Part shown: positions 1-10,901 of the stretch, one piece after another
Layout of the letters: each line of letters begins with the position of its first letter
Numbering within the stretch: the stretch's first letter is position 1
Assembly: GCA_027422505.1 (NCBI GenBank)
Contig: JAPQWV010000005.1
Location: forward strand, 13,087,501-13,151,500
DNA length: 64,000 nucleotides
Direction of reading: 5' to 3'
Source of the DNA: Craterostigma plantagineum
Taxonomy: Eukaryota > Streptophyta > Magnoliopsida > Lamiales > Linderniaceae
The notes under the pieces: model-generated
What the model saw: the letters and a program-made list of their open reading frames with translations, nothing else
Database searches by the model: none
Told to the model about the DNA's origin: nothing
Program-made: the position numbers and the translations under genes

Positions 1-501
1 TTAGGGGTTTGAGCTCTATATGGTGCATAGTAAGATTGAAAGCCGAGGGCTCAATAAGAAATGAAAAGAATGAGAAGGATACGAGAGGTCAATAGCATTG
101 GCGCGGATGCCTTCGCTATTTAGGTCACGTGCATTGCATGCATGATTTTCACTTACTGAGCTTTATAAGCTCATTCCACGTTTTATGTGTTGTAGGACCC
201 CGCGATCACGGTACGTGATCATTTTCACGGCGAGGCCAACTTTTGAAGCTTTCGTGGGCTTTTGAGATGGAAGTGTGTGCATGGATGCGACCTCGTGGAG
301 GCCCAGTAGATAAATTTATTTTGACCCGCATGCGCGCTTTCCTATGTAAATAGGACCCATGATAATTTTGTAGGAATAGTTACGATTCCTTTTTATGAAA
401 GGAAAAATTTTATTCGAAATTTCGTACTATTTATTTCTTTTCTACGACACTAATTACGTAAACTAGTTAAGAAAGTAGTGGTGGAAGGCGGGGCTGCCAC
501 A
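1..501 (+). repeat. LTR 1 of the array, 3' part only
   Basis: This matches the last 501 bases of the complete LTR at 2346-5625, starting at its position 5125, and ends in CA just before the primer site. The 5' part lies outside the window. A few substitutions separate it from LTR 2, such as T for C near base 52. Confidence 0.92.
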
Positions 502-503
502 GG

Positions 504-516
504 TGGTTATCAGAGC
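504..516 (+). other. Primer binding site, unit 1 (one-base insertion)
   Basis: TGGTTATCAGAGC lies two bases after the LTR end. The standard plant tRNA-iMet primer site is TGGTATCAGAGC, so this copy has one extra T. Confidence 0.8.
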
Positions 517-655
517 TTAGGATATAGGTTCTGCAGACTGTCCATGTACACACACTCTAAAGCACGGAAGCGGCCTTGCCTGTAAGTTTTATGTTTTTAT
601 GAATTTCTGGTGTTACATGATTTATTGATCTTAGGAACGTTATGATAGAAGAACG

Positions 656-1781
656 ATGGGTAGAACAAGAAATGAAAATAGTGCGGGTGCAGATAAAGGT
701 ACAGAACACGCAGCCTCTACTGATAGTCGGGATGCGACTATCCTTCAGCTCGCGGAACTAGTCCGCCAACAATCTGCGCAAATTCAACAACTAATTCAGC
801 AACAAAACGTTGGCGGACAATCAAGTAACGGACCCCCTCAGGCCGACAGAATCGAAATGGTCGGGGAAAGATTTCGTAAACTTAACCCCCCAACCTTTGA
901 AGATGCTGTTGACCCAACCTCGGCTGAGGATTGGCTCCGAACCCTAGAAACTATGTTCCAACATAGCCGTACCCCTGAAACGGAAAAGATCTTGTGCGCT
1001 AGTTACCTATTAAGGGGAAGCGCAGGTCATTGGTGGGACACAATTCTGACTCTCGAAGATCCCTTGACAATGACCTGGGAGCATTTCAAAGAGTTTTTTT
1101 CGAAATAAGTATTTCACTGCTCCCGTTCGAGCCCAAAGGATGAACGAGTTCATCAATCTCCGCCAAGGAGCAATGACGGTGGCGGAGTATATTAGGAAAT
1201 TTGAACAGTTGTCCCGATTCGCCACCCACATGGTGAGTACGGACGCGTTAAAGATCGAGCGATTTATGGAAGGCTTGAAGCCAGAACTTTACCGTGATGT
1301 TGGCATGGCCGGATTCCAAGGGTTACTTATGCCCAAATGGCGGAACGAGCCCTGATGGCTGAACAAGCTGAAATCCGAATTGTACGAGCACATGAGGCTA
1401 AAAGGAAGTTCGAACAAGGACCCAAAGGGGACGGAAATAACCCGAAGAAACCGTTCGTTCCTAAGAATGTGAAGCCCAATTTCCAAATCGACCCGGACCA
1501 CCTCAGCAGACTAACACGAATCAGGGGAGACCCCAACCAAACGTACCTCCATGTCCAAAATGTGCACGACGTCATCTAGGCGTCTGTTTCTCCCAAAACG
1601 CCATCTGTTTTAAATGTGGCAAGACAGGCCACTACTCCGTAGCCTGCCCAGAAAATGCATCTGGAAGTCAGGGAACAACCGGACCAAGCCGCCGACAGCA
1701 CCCGCTCGGGTATATATGCTTACGGCGGAAGAAGCTGAAAACAACCCATCCGAGATGGAAGGTACCTTCCTAACCGATTAA
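656..1781 (+). pseudogene. gag: Ty3/gypsy gag, unit 1, frameshifted
   Basis: Same start and sequence as the intact gag genes at 5779 and 10902, but the frame breaks four times: an extra T in a T run near 1094-1100, a missing G near 1320, a missing A near 1486 and a missing A near 1676. The retrotransposon-gag capsid region and the zinc knuckle are therefore spread over three frames. All four changes add or remove one base in a homopolymer, so they could be recent mutations or leftover assembly errors. Flanks, primer site and purine tract match the other units. As written it would encode only the first 150 residues. Confidence 0.9.
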
Positions 1782-1922
1782 ACTTCAACATACATTCTAG
1801 TGGACTCATGAGCCACATTTTCTTTTGTATCCACCACTTATGTGGTAAGATTCGGAATTCTTTTAGCCGACTTGGTTGATACCAGTTCAAGTGTCGACCT
1901 GAATCGTAATCGTAACAAATAG
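1782..1922 (+). pseudogene. Aspartic protease remnant, unit 1
   Basis: Directly after the gag stop, in the same frame as the intact gags, the sequence reads like the start of a gypsy protease (VDS-stop-AT then SFVSTTYV). The TGA at 1809-1811 replaces the glycine of the DSG/DTG active-site motif. It ends at a further stop. The same remnant follows gag in units 2 and 3. Confidence 0.65.
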
Positions 1923-2332
1923 GCTTCCAAAATAGGAAGTCATACCTGAATTCCTGAAACCTAAGATCCAATAATATCCGGGGTATAATCCTATGCCCCA
2001 ATCTTTTAATCATCCTAAGAAAATATGTTTATTCAAGTATTTGAGCGGCACAGCGGAAGTGTGATGGACGTTAATAATTTTTGACCTCTACCTGAGTTAG
2101 AATTGTAGTTATTCTCGTTAGCTCCTCAAGACAACGCAGGTTCGACTAACTTGAATGATCTTCATATCGAGTTCATTAGGATCCTATTCCTTTCTATTCT
2201 CGAAAATTATTTGAGATTCCTTGATAACTTCCTAGGGTGAATTTTTATCACCCAACCCAGCCAGTTCAACTCCCTACCAATCGTTACCCTGAATTATTCC
2301 AACAGACGGAATTTCGGGGGCGAGATTCTTTT

Positions 2333-2345
2333 AAGGGGGAGAGGA
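2333..2345 (+). other. Polypurine tract, unit 1
   Basis: AAGGGGGAGAGGA directly abuts the TGTAATACCC start of the next LTR, the expected place for the plus-strand primer. Confidence 0.85.
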
Positions 2346-4398
2346 TGTAATACCCATAAAATATAATTACGGGATTTACGATTTAATTAGCAATAAATTA
2401 GAAACTTCGTTGGATTTATTAAATAAAGAAGTTAGGGTTTTACATGATGCGATGCTTTCATGTTTACATGTCTTTTAGTGACTTATATGTCTATGTGATT
2501 TCATGCTATATATGATATAGTCCTACATGGCTTATGTGCTGTTAGAATAATTAACGTGGTAGGAAATTTAAGTTAGAACTTAGAAGTAAATTAGTATAAG
2601 GTCCCTAGATTTTGGTAGGAGATAGTATTAATAAAAGTTAAGAAATTCAAACCATATATTAAAACTAAAATTGGGATTAATTCATGAATTGAGCTAGACC
2701 TAAATTCGAACCCAAGTGTTAAAGAAGTACTATAACAGACCTAAGATTATCCTATGGTTCGATTACTTGACCAAAAGGAAAAGGAAATTAATAAAATAAT
2801 GCATATTACAAGAGATAAGGATTAACAAAGTATCCATCATTGTCAATTGCTAACCACTACACGCAACGATAAGAAAGGAGTGAGAATTATTGATAGGACT
2901 AAGTTATTCATTCTAAGGCAGGGAAGAGAGAACGTTCGATCAAAGATATGTATATATATAATTACTTGTAACAATTGCCGAGTAGCTAGAATCAACCAAT
3001 TATAAATTAAGTGTGGTTAATAGTTTAAAGCATAATTGGGCCATTCTAGTACGGAATAAAATGTTGCTTAGTACGTGAGGAAAAGAGTAGTAACTTACTC
3101 ATCTACTAGTCTCATCAATTACATAATTCCATACTTTAATCCTTATCAACTAGGCCAAAGAGAATGATATGAAGGAAATACTTTCATAACGAAGAATAGA
3201 AAGGAACACCCTTAAGAAAGAGAATTAATAGAACGAAGAGAAACTTCATCAACAGATCACAGCTCAAACTCGGATTTTGGTAAGTGCAAGTATCGTTCAT
3301 AATTCACCTAGAGTTATTAAAGTATGTTAACTAACGAAACTAGAGTAATCTGGGTGTAAGAAAGACCCAAAAAGCTCTATTTGTAGGATAAATTCTTATC
3401 CCCACGAGTTAAGGCATACTGAGTTAAGGCCTTAATTGTAGGGAATTATTTCTGAAATAACGTCGCTTGTTTTAGGGTTTGAATTTGAAATTTGGATAGA
3501 ATAAATGATTCTGAGATAGAGAAAACCCTATATGTTATAAGTCGGGATAGGAAAGATTTCTATGTATTAGGATTTCGAAACAGTGAATTTCGTGATCTTT
3601 TGATCTCGAAATCTTTTAAGTCTCGAGATTTATAATTAAGGTTGAGTTCGAAATTAAGAAACATGATGTCGAAATATGTAGATGTCGAAAGGCTAGATAA
3701 GAATTTCGATGTATTAGAATTTCGAAGGAACAAATATGCCGAGATTAGAAGATGTCGAAAGAGAACACTTGCGAAATAAGAAAAGCTCGAAATCTTGAAA
3801 TCTCGAAACCTTTGATCTCGAGATTTATAAATTACGAGAGTAAGGTGTGGACCAATCATAACTAGAGGAAGTTAAATGCCTAAAGGGACACGTAGCTATT
3901 CCTTAACATATGAGATAAATTAGTCACCTAGTTGTCATTACACCGTTCATTTGTTTAAATATTTTATTAATTAAATTAGAGGGAACGATTAGATAAGAAC
4001 CAAAAGAAGGAAAGGGGAAAATAAAAGAAAACCCTCATTAGCATACAACTCCGTCGGAAAAGAAGAAATCTTAGGATCCGGGAATTTTGGGGGAAATAGC
4101 TTTAAGAGCTAAGTTTGAGTACATAAAGGTTCAAGAATGTCGAGATCTATTTCATTAATCATCTCGAGAACTTTGGTCAATCATTTCGAAGTTTATTTTG
4201 TAAATTCTGTGTACTATTTAATTAACTTGGAATCATGTCTAATAAAGAAGTCGAAATTCATAAAAATTGAAACTAGGGTTTTTAAATTAAGCCACTCTCG
4301 TGAAACTGTAATTAGACTAACAAACCCTAATTTTATATGTTTCTGTACTGAGGGTTCAAAGGTTAGCAAATTACTGTACGATAAGCTAAGGATACCAG

Positions 4399-5319
4399 GT
4401 AAGTGGAAATCGCAACTACAACACATAATTATATTTGTATGAATTATGTGTCTATATGCCTTTCATGATTTTATGTGACTTCTATGATTTATATGTGACG
4501 TAAATTTACATGATTTTTATGTGATGTAAATTATTCTATGAATATTGCATGCATGTTTACATGATTCATGGCATGAGCATATGCACGCACGACTAGTGTT
4601 AGAGTCAGGGAAATAGCGTGCATGAGTATAAGATCGCTTGAGAGCGAAGTATATTTGCCGGTATAGGCATTTGTGTCGACTCAATGATGAGTCACGGCTC
4701 TTCTATGCTACCACGGCGATTCACGAAGCCGAATTACCTGATTCACGAAAGGTAGGGGGAATACCCCGTAGCGGGAGATGCAACCTGGAGGATGCGACTC
4801 GAGGGTATGAGCGGCACCGAGGGAACCTCGAGTGTTGGCGACCTCGTAGTAAGCTACCAGTGAGAAGCGCCCGCGTGTCAGACCGCATTGGGATGGAAAG
4901 GCGCCTTAGGGTTAAACGAAATTTGTGTGCCCGGGTTAGCCTCTCAATGGGACTGCATTGGGATTGAAAGGCACTAGTAGCCTCTCAGTGTGGATCACAC
5001 TGGGACTGAAAGGCACTGGTAGCCTCTCAGTGTGTACCGCATTGGGATTGAAAGGCACCATAGGGTTACGCACAGATGGAGTACTCGGGTTTAGCCTCCC
5101 AGTGTGTGTACTGCACTTATACCCTTAGGGGTTTGAGCTCTATATGGTGCATAGTAAGATTGAAAGCCGAGGGCCCAATAAGAAATGAAAAGAACGAGAA
5201 GGATACGAGAGGTCAATAGCATTGGCGCGGATGCCTTCGCTATTTAGGTCACGTGCATTGCATGCATGATTTTCACTTACTGAGCTTTATAAGCTCATTC
5301 CACGTTTTATGTGTTGTAG
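4399..5319 (+). other. Putative intron within LTR 2
   Basis: Donor CAG/GTAAGTGG and acceptor ATGTGTTGTAG/G enclose 921 bases. Equivalent 921-base spans are 9524-10444 in LTR 3 and 14646-15566 in LTR 4. The diverged antisense LTR at 45213-48277 keeps both sites, 687 bases apart (45514-46200, - strand). The older LTR piece keeps the donor at 17301-17308. Splicing itself is inferred. Confidence 0.45.
4885..5060 (+). repeat. Subrepeats inside the LTR
   Basis: Four degenerate copies of a unit containing CATTGGGATTGAAAGGCAC and GCCTCTCAGTGTG, with starts near 4888, 4958, 5000 and 5041 (spacing about 70, 42 and 41 bases). The same cluster recurs in LTRs 3 and 4. Confidence 0.75.
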
Positions 5320-5627
5320 GACCCCGCGATCACGGTACGTGATCATTTTCACGGCGAGGCCAACTTTTGAAGCTTTCGTGGGCTTTTGAGATGGAAGTGT
5401 GTGCATGGATGCGACCTCGTGGAGGCCCAGTAGATAAATTTATTTTGACCCGCATGCGCGCTTTCCTATGTAAATAGGACCCATGATAATTTTGTAGGAA
5501 TAGTTACGATTCCTTTTTATGAAAGGAAAAATTTTATTCGAAATTTCGTACTATTTATTTCTTTTCTACGACACTAATTACGTAAACTAGTTAAGAAAGT
5601 AGTGGTGGAAGGCGGGGCTGCCACAGG

Positions 5628-5639
5628 TGGTATCAGAGC
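5628..5639 (+). other. Primer binding site, unit 2 (perfect)
   Basis: TGGTATCAGAGC, complementary to the 3' end of initiator methionine tRNA, lies two bases after the LTR end. This is the only one of the three units without the extra T. Confidence 0.88.
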
Positions 5640-5778
5640 TTAGGATATAGGTTCTGCAGACTGTCCATGTACACACACTCAAAAGCACGGAAGCGGCCTT
5701 GCCTGTAAGTTTTATGTTTTCATGAATTTCTGGTGTTACATGATTTATTGATCTTAGGAACGTTAGGATAGAAGAACG

Positions 5779-6906
5779 ATGGGTAGAACAAGAAATGAAA
5801 ATAGTGCGGGTGCAGATAAAGGTACAGAACACGCAGCCTCTACTGATAGTCGGGATGCGACTATCCTTCAGCTCGCGGAAGTAGTCCGCCAACAATCTGC
5901 GCAAATTCAACAACTAATTCAGCAACAAAACGTTGGCGGACAATCAAGTAACGGACCCCCTCAGGCCGACAGAATCGAAATGGTCGGGGAAAGATTTCGT
6001 AAACTTAACCCCCCAACCTTTGAAGATGCTGTTGACCCAACCTCGGCTGAGGATTGGCTCCGAACCCTAGAAACTATGTTCCAACATAGCCGTACCCCTG
6101 AAACGGAAAAGGTCTTGTGCGCTAGTTACCTATTAAGGGGAAGCGCAGGTCATTGGTGGGACACAATTCTGACTCTCGAAGATCCCTTGACAATGACCTG
6201 GGAGCATTTCAAAGAGTTTTTTCGAAATAAGTATTTCACTGCTCCCGTTCGAGCCCAAAGGATGAACGAGTTCATCAATCTCCGCCAAGGAGCAATGACG
6301 GTGGCGGAGTATATTAGGAAATTTGAACAGTTGTCCCGATTCGCCACCCACATGGTGAGTACGGACGCGTTAAAGATCGAGCAATTTATGGAAGGCTTGA
6401 AGCCAGAACTTTACCGTGATGTTGGCATGGCCGGATTCCAAGGGGTTACTTATGCCCAAATGGCGGAACGAGCCCTGATGGCTGAACAAGCTGAAATCCG
6501 AATTGTACGAGCACATGAGGCTAAAAGGAAGTTCGAACAAGGACCCAAAGGGGACGGAAATAACCCGAAGAAACCGTTCGTTCCTAAGAATGTGAAGCCC
6601 AATTTCCAAAATCGACCCGGACCACCTCAGCAGACTAACACGAATCAGGGGAGACCCCAACCAAACGTACCTCCATGTCCAAAATGTGCACGACGTCATC
6701 TAGGCGTCTGTTTCTCCCAAAACGCCATTTGTTTTAAATGTGGCAAGACAGGCCACTACTCCGTAGCCTGCCCAGAAAATGCATCTGAAAGTCAGGGAAC
6801 AAACCGGACCAAGCCGCCGACAGCACCCGCTCGGGTATATATGCTTAATGCGGAAGAAGCTGAAAACAACCCATCCGAGATGGAAGGTACCTTCCTAACC
6901 GATTAA
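5779..6906 (+). CDS. gag: Ty3/gypsy Gag, unit 2 (intact, 375 aa)
   Basis: Structural protein expected to form virus-like particles and bind element RNA. After a Gln-rich N-terminus (residues 30-55) comes a retrotransposon-gag capsid region (about 75-220) with the family words SAEDWLRTLE, GHWWD, FFRNKYF and YIRKFEQLSRFA. A basic, Pro-rich linker follows. The C-terminus has a CCHC zinc knuckle, CFKCGKTGHYSVAC (CX2CX4HX4C), preceded by a CPKC...C half-motif. The ATG comes 139 bases after the primer site and opens the first long frame. It resembles Tekay/Del-type chromovirus Gags, judged by eye. The stop is followed by a dead protease scrap, so Gag is the only protein the unit can make. Any transposition would need enzymes in trans. 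Confidence 0.92.
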   Translation: MGRTRNENSAGADKGTEHAASTDSRDATILQLAEVVRQQSAQIQQLIQQQNVGGQSSNGPPQADRIEMVGERFRKLNPPTFEDAVDPTSAEDWLRTLETMFQHSRTPETEKVLCASYLLRGSAGHWWDTILTLEDPLTMTWEHFKEFFRNKYFTAPVRAQRMNEFINLRQGAMTVAEYIRKFEQLSRFATHMVSTDALKIEQFMEGLKPELYRDVGMAGFQGVTYAQMAERALMAEQAEIRIVRAHEAKRKFEQGPKGDGNNPKKPFVPKNVKPNFQNRPGPPQQTNTNQGRPQPNVPPCPKCARRHLGVCFSQNAICFKCGKTGHYSVACPENASESQGTNRTKPPTAPARVYMLNAEEAENNPSEMEGTFLTD

Positions 6907-7047
6907 ACTTCAACATACATTCTAGTGGACTCATGAGCCACATTTTCTTTTGTATCCACCACTTATGTGGTAAGATTCGGAATTCTTTTAGCCGACTTGG
7001 TTGATACCAGTTCAAGTGTCGACCTGAATCGTAATCGTAACAAATAG
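6907..7047 (+). pseudogene. Aspartic protease remnant, unit 2
   Basis: In frame with gag after its TAA. The active-site region reads VDS, then TGA at 6934-6936, then AT and SFVSTTYVV, and it ends at TAG 7045-7047. It is the last recognisable pol coding sequence. The roughly 420 bases from there to the purine tract look like the non-coding 3' end of a gypsy internal region. Confidence 0.65.
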
Positions 7048-7457
7048 GCTTCCAAAATAGGAAGTCATACCTGAATTCCTGAAACCTAAGATCCAATAAT
7101 ATCCGGGGTATAATCCTATGCCCCAATCTTTTAATTATCCTAAGAAAATATGTTTGTTCAAGTATTTGAGCGGCACAGCGGAAGTGTGATGGACGTTAAT
7201 AATTTTTGACCTCTACCTGAGTTAGAATTGTAGTTATTCTCGTTAGCTCCTCAAGACAACGCAGGTTCGACTAACTTGAATGATCTTCATATCGACTTCA
7301 TTAGGATCCTATTCCTTTCTATTCTCGAAAATTATTTGAGATTCCTTGATAACTTCCTAGGGTGAATTTTTATCACCCAACCCAGCCAGTTCAACTCCCT
7401 ACCAATCGTTACCCTGAATTATTCCAACAGACGGAATTTCGGGGGCGAGATTCTTTT

Positions 7458-7470
7458 AAGGGGGAGAGGA
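7458..7470 (+). other. Polypurine tract, unit 2
   Basis: AAGGGGGAGAGGA immediately precedes LTR 3. Confidence 0.85.
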
Positions 7471-10400
7471 TGTAATACCCATAAAATATAATTACGGGAT
7501 TTACGATTTAATTAGCAATAAATTAGAAACTTCGTTGGATTTATTAAATAAAGAAGTTAGGGTTTGACATGATGCGATGCTTTCATGTTTACATGTCTTT
7601 TAGTGACTTATATGTCTATGTGATTTCATGCTATATATGATATAGTCCTACATGGCTTATGTGCTGTTAGAATAATTAACGTGGTAGGAAATTTAAGTTA
7701 GAACTTAGAAGTAAATTAGTATAAGGTCCCTAGGTTTTGGTAGGAGATAGTATTAATAAAAGTTAAGAAATTCAAACCATATATTAAAACTAAAATTGGG
7801 ATTAATTCATGAATTGAGCTAGACCTAAATTCGAACCCAAGTGTTAAAGAAGTACTATAACAGACCTAAGATTATCCTATGGTTCGATTACTTGACCAAA
7901 AGGAAAAGGAAATTAATAAAATAATGCATATTACAAGAGATAAGGATTAACAAAGTATCCATCATTGTCAATTGCTAACCACTACACGCAACGATAAGAA
8001 AGGAGTGAGAATTATTGATAGGACTAAGTTATTCATTCTAAGGCAGGGAAGAGAGAACGTTCGATCAAAGATATGTATATATATAATTACTTGTAACAAT
8101 TGCCGAGTAGCTAGAATCAACCAATTATAAATTAAGTGTGGTTAATAGTTTAAAGCATAATTGGGCCATTCTAGTGCGGAATAAAATGTTGCTTAGTACG
8201 TGAGGAAAAGAGTAGTAACTTACTCATCTACTAGTCTCATCAATTACATAATTCCATACTTTAATCCTTATCAACTAGGCCAAAGAGAATGATATGAAGG
8301 AAATACTTTCATAACGAAGAATAGAAAGGAACACCCTTAAGAAAGAGAATTAATAGAACGAAGAGATACTTCATCAACAGATCACAGCTCAAACTCGGAT
8401 TTTGGTAAGTGCAAGTATCGTTCATAATTCACCTAGAGTTATTAAAGTATGTTAACTAACGAAACTAGAGTAATCTGGGTGTAAGAAAGACCCAAAAAGC
8501 TCTATTTGTAGGATAAATTCTTATCCCCACGAGTTAAGGCATACTGAGTTAAGGCCTTAATTGTAGGGAATTATTTCTGAAATAACGTCGCTTGTTTTAG
8601 GGTTTGAATTTGAAATTTGGATAGAATAAATGATTCTGAGATAGAGAAAACCCTATATGTTATAAGTCGGGATAGGAAAGATTTCTATGTATTAGGATTT
8701 CGAAACAGTGAATTTCGTGATCTTTTGATCTCGAAATCTTTTAAGTCTCGAGATTTATAATTAAGGTTGAGTTCGAAATTAAGAAACATGATGTCGAAAT
8801 ATGTAGATGTCGAAAGGCTAGATAAGAATTTCGATGTATTAGAATTTCGAAGGAACAAATATGCCGAGATTAGAAGATGTCGAAAGAGAACACTTGCGAA
8901 ATAAGAAAAGCTCGAAATCTTGAAATCTCGAAACCTTTGATCTCGAGATTTATAAATTACGAGAGTAAGGTGTGGACCAATCATAACTAGAGGAAGTTAA
9001 ATGCCTAAAGGGACACGTAGCTATTCCTTAACATATGAGATAAATTAGTCACCTAGTTGTCATTACACCGTTCATTTGTTTAAATATTTTATTAATTAAA
9101 TTAGAGGGAACGATTAGATAAGAACCAAAAGAAGGAAAGGGGAAAATAAAAGAAAACCCTCATTAGCATACAACTCCGTCGGAAAAGAAGAAATCTTAGG
9201 ATCCGGGAATTTTGGGGGAAATAGCTTTAAGAGCTAAGTTTGAGTACATAAAGGTTCAAGAATGTCGAGATCTATTTCATTAATCATCTCGAGAACTTTG
9301 GTCAATCATTTCGAAGTTTATTTTGTAAATTCTGTGTACTATTTAATTAACTTGGAATCATGTCTAATAAAGAAGTCGAAATTCATAAAAATTGAAACTA
9401 GGGTTTTTAAATTAAGCCACTCTCGTGAAACTGTAATTAGACTAACAAACCCTAATTTTATATGTTTCTGTACTTAGGGTTCAAAGGTTAGCAAATTACT
9501 GTACGATAAGCTAAGGATACCAGGTAAGTGGAAATCGCAACTACAACACATAATTATATTTGTATGAATTATGTGTCTATATGCCTTTCATGATTTTATG
9601 TGACTTCTATGATTTATATGTGACGTAAATTTACGTGATTTTTATGTGATGTAAATTATTCTATGAATATTGCATGCATGTTTACATGATTCATGGCATG
9701 AGCATATGCACGCACGACTAGTGTTAGAGTCAGGGAAATAGCGTGCATGAGTATAAGATCGCTTGAGAGCGAAGTATATTTGCCGGTATAGGCATTTGTG
9801 TCGACTCAATGATGAGTCACGGCTCTTCTATGCTACCACGGCGATTCACGAAGCCGAATTACCTGATTCACGAAAGGTAGGGGGAATACCCCGTAGCGGG
9901 AGATGCAACCTGGAGGATGCGACTCGAGGGTATGAGCGGCACCGAGGGAACCTCGAGTGTTGGCGACCTCGTAGTAAGCTACCAGTGAGAAGCGCCCGCG
10001 TGTCAGACCGCATTGGGATGGAAAGGCGCCTTAGGGTTAAACGAAATTTGTGTGCCCGGGTTAGCCTCTCAATGGGACTGCATTGGGATTGAAAGGCACT
10101 AGTAGCCTCTCAGTGTGGATCACACTGGGACTGAAAGGCACTGGTAGCCTCTCAGTGTGTACCGCATTGGGATTGAAAGGCACCATAGGGTTACGCACAG
10201 ATGGAGTACTCGGGTTTAGCCTCCCAGTGTGTGTACTGCACTTATACCCTTAGGGGTTTGAGCTCTATATGGTGCATAGTAAGATTGAAAGCCGAGGGCC
10301 CAATAAGAAATGAAAAGAACGAGAAGGATACGAGAGGTCAATAGCATTGGCGCGGATGCCTTCGCTATTTAGGTCACGTGCATTGCATGCATGATTTTCA

Positions 10401-10747
10401 CTTACTGAGCTTTATAAGCTCATTCCACGTTTTATGTGTTGTAGGACCCCGCGATCACGGTACGTGATCATTTTCACGGCGAGGCCAACTTTTGAAGCTT
10501 TCGTTGGCTTTTGAGATGGAAGTGTGTGCATGGATGCGACCTCGTGGAGGCCCAGTAGATAATTTATTTTGACCCGCATGCGCGCTTTCCTATGTAAATA
10601 GGACCCATGATAATTTTGTAGGAATAGTTACGATTCTTTTTATGAAAGGAAAAATTTTATTCGAAATTTCGTACTATTTATTTCTTTTCTACGACACTAA
10701 TTACGTAAACTAGTTAAGAAAGTAGTGGTGGAAGGCGGGGCTGCACA
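7471..10747 (+). repeat. LTR 3 of the array (complete, 3277 bp)
   Basis: Same order of blocks as LTR 2, with TG and CA ends. About ten differences from LTR 2 are visible, including short deletions near 10561 and 10635 and in the terminal GCTGCCACA. It shares several variants with LTR 4 against LTR 2, for example G for T near 7566 and TTAGGG for TGAGGG near 9475. Confidence 0.93.
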
Positions 10748-10749
10748 GG

Positions 10750-10762
10750 TGGTTATCAGAGC
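10750..10762 (+). other. Primer binding site, unit 3 (one-base insertion)
   Basis: TGGTTATCAGAGC with the same extra T as unit 1. Confidence 0.8.
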
Positions 10763-10901
10763 TTAGGATATAGGTTCTGCAGACTGTCCATGTACACACA
10801 CTCAAAAGCACGGAAGCGGCCTTGCCTGTAAGTTTTATGTTTTTATGAATTTCTGGTGTTACATGATTTATTGATCTTAGGAACGTTAGGATAGAAGAAC
10901 G

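Larger units (their letters stand above)
2346..5625 (+). repeat. LTR 2 of the array (complete, 3280 bp)
   Basis: Runs from TGTAATACCC to GCTGCCACA, between a polypurine tract and a primer site. In order it holds an AT-rich first kilobase, a TCGA-word-rich block (about 3560-3840), a strong splice-donor-like CAG/GTAAGT at 4396-4404, a GC-richer segment with a 42-bp subrepeat (about 4885-5060), an acceptor-like TTGTAG/G at 5319, and the conserved terminal stretch. Short frames near 4137 and 4638 recur in all copies, but they are fixed only because the DNA is nearly identical, and they resemble nothing I know. No promoter could be assigned safely. Confidence 0.93.

Noticed and set aside
1720..2013. 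- strand frame opposite the gag 3' end, also at 6845 and 11968
   Set aside because: It is the shadow of the gag/protease sequence; the + strand reading explains the region.
3560..3859. 99-codon - strand frame in the LTR TCGA block
   Set aside because: Low-complexity product of repeated TCGAAAT words; no start context or known domain.
4137..4967. Two frames (101 and 109 codons) repeated in every LTR as candidate LTR-encoded genes
   Set aside because: They recur only because the LTRs are almost identical, the first is cut short in two copies by a single change, and neither resembles a protein family.
5704..5756. Short intron GTAAGT...TTAG just before gag
   Set aside because: About 53 bases is below usual plant intron size. 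The donor inside the LTR with the acceptor at 5319 is the better candidate.
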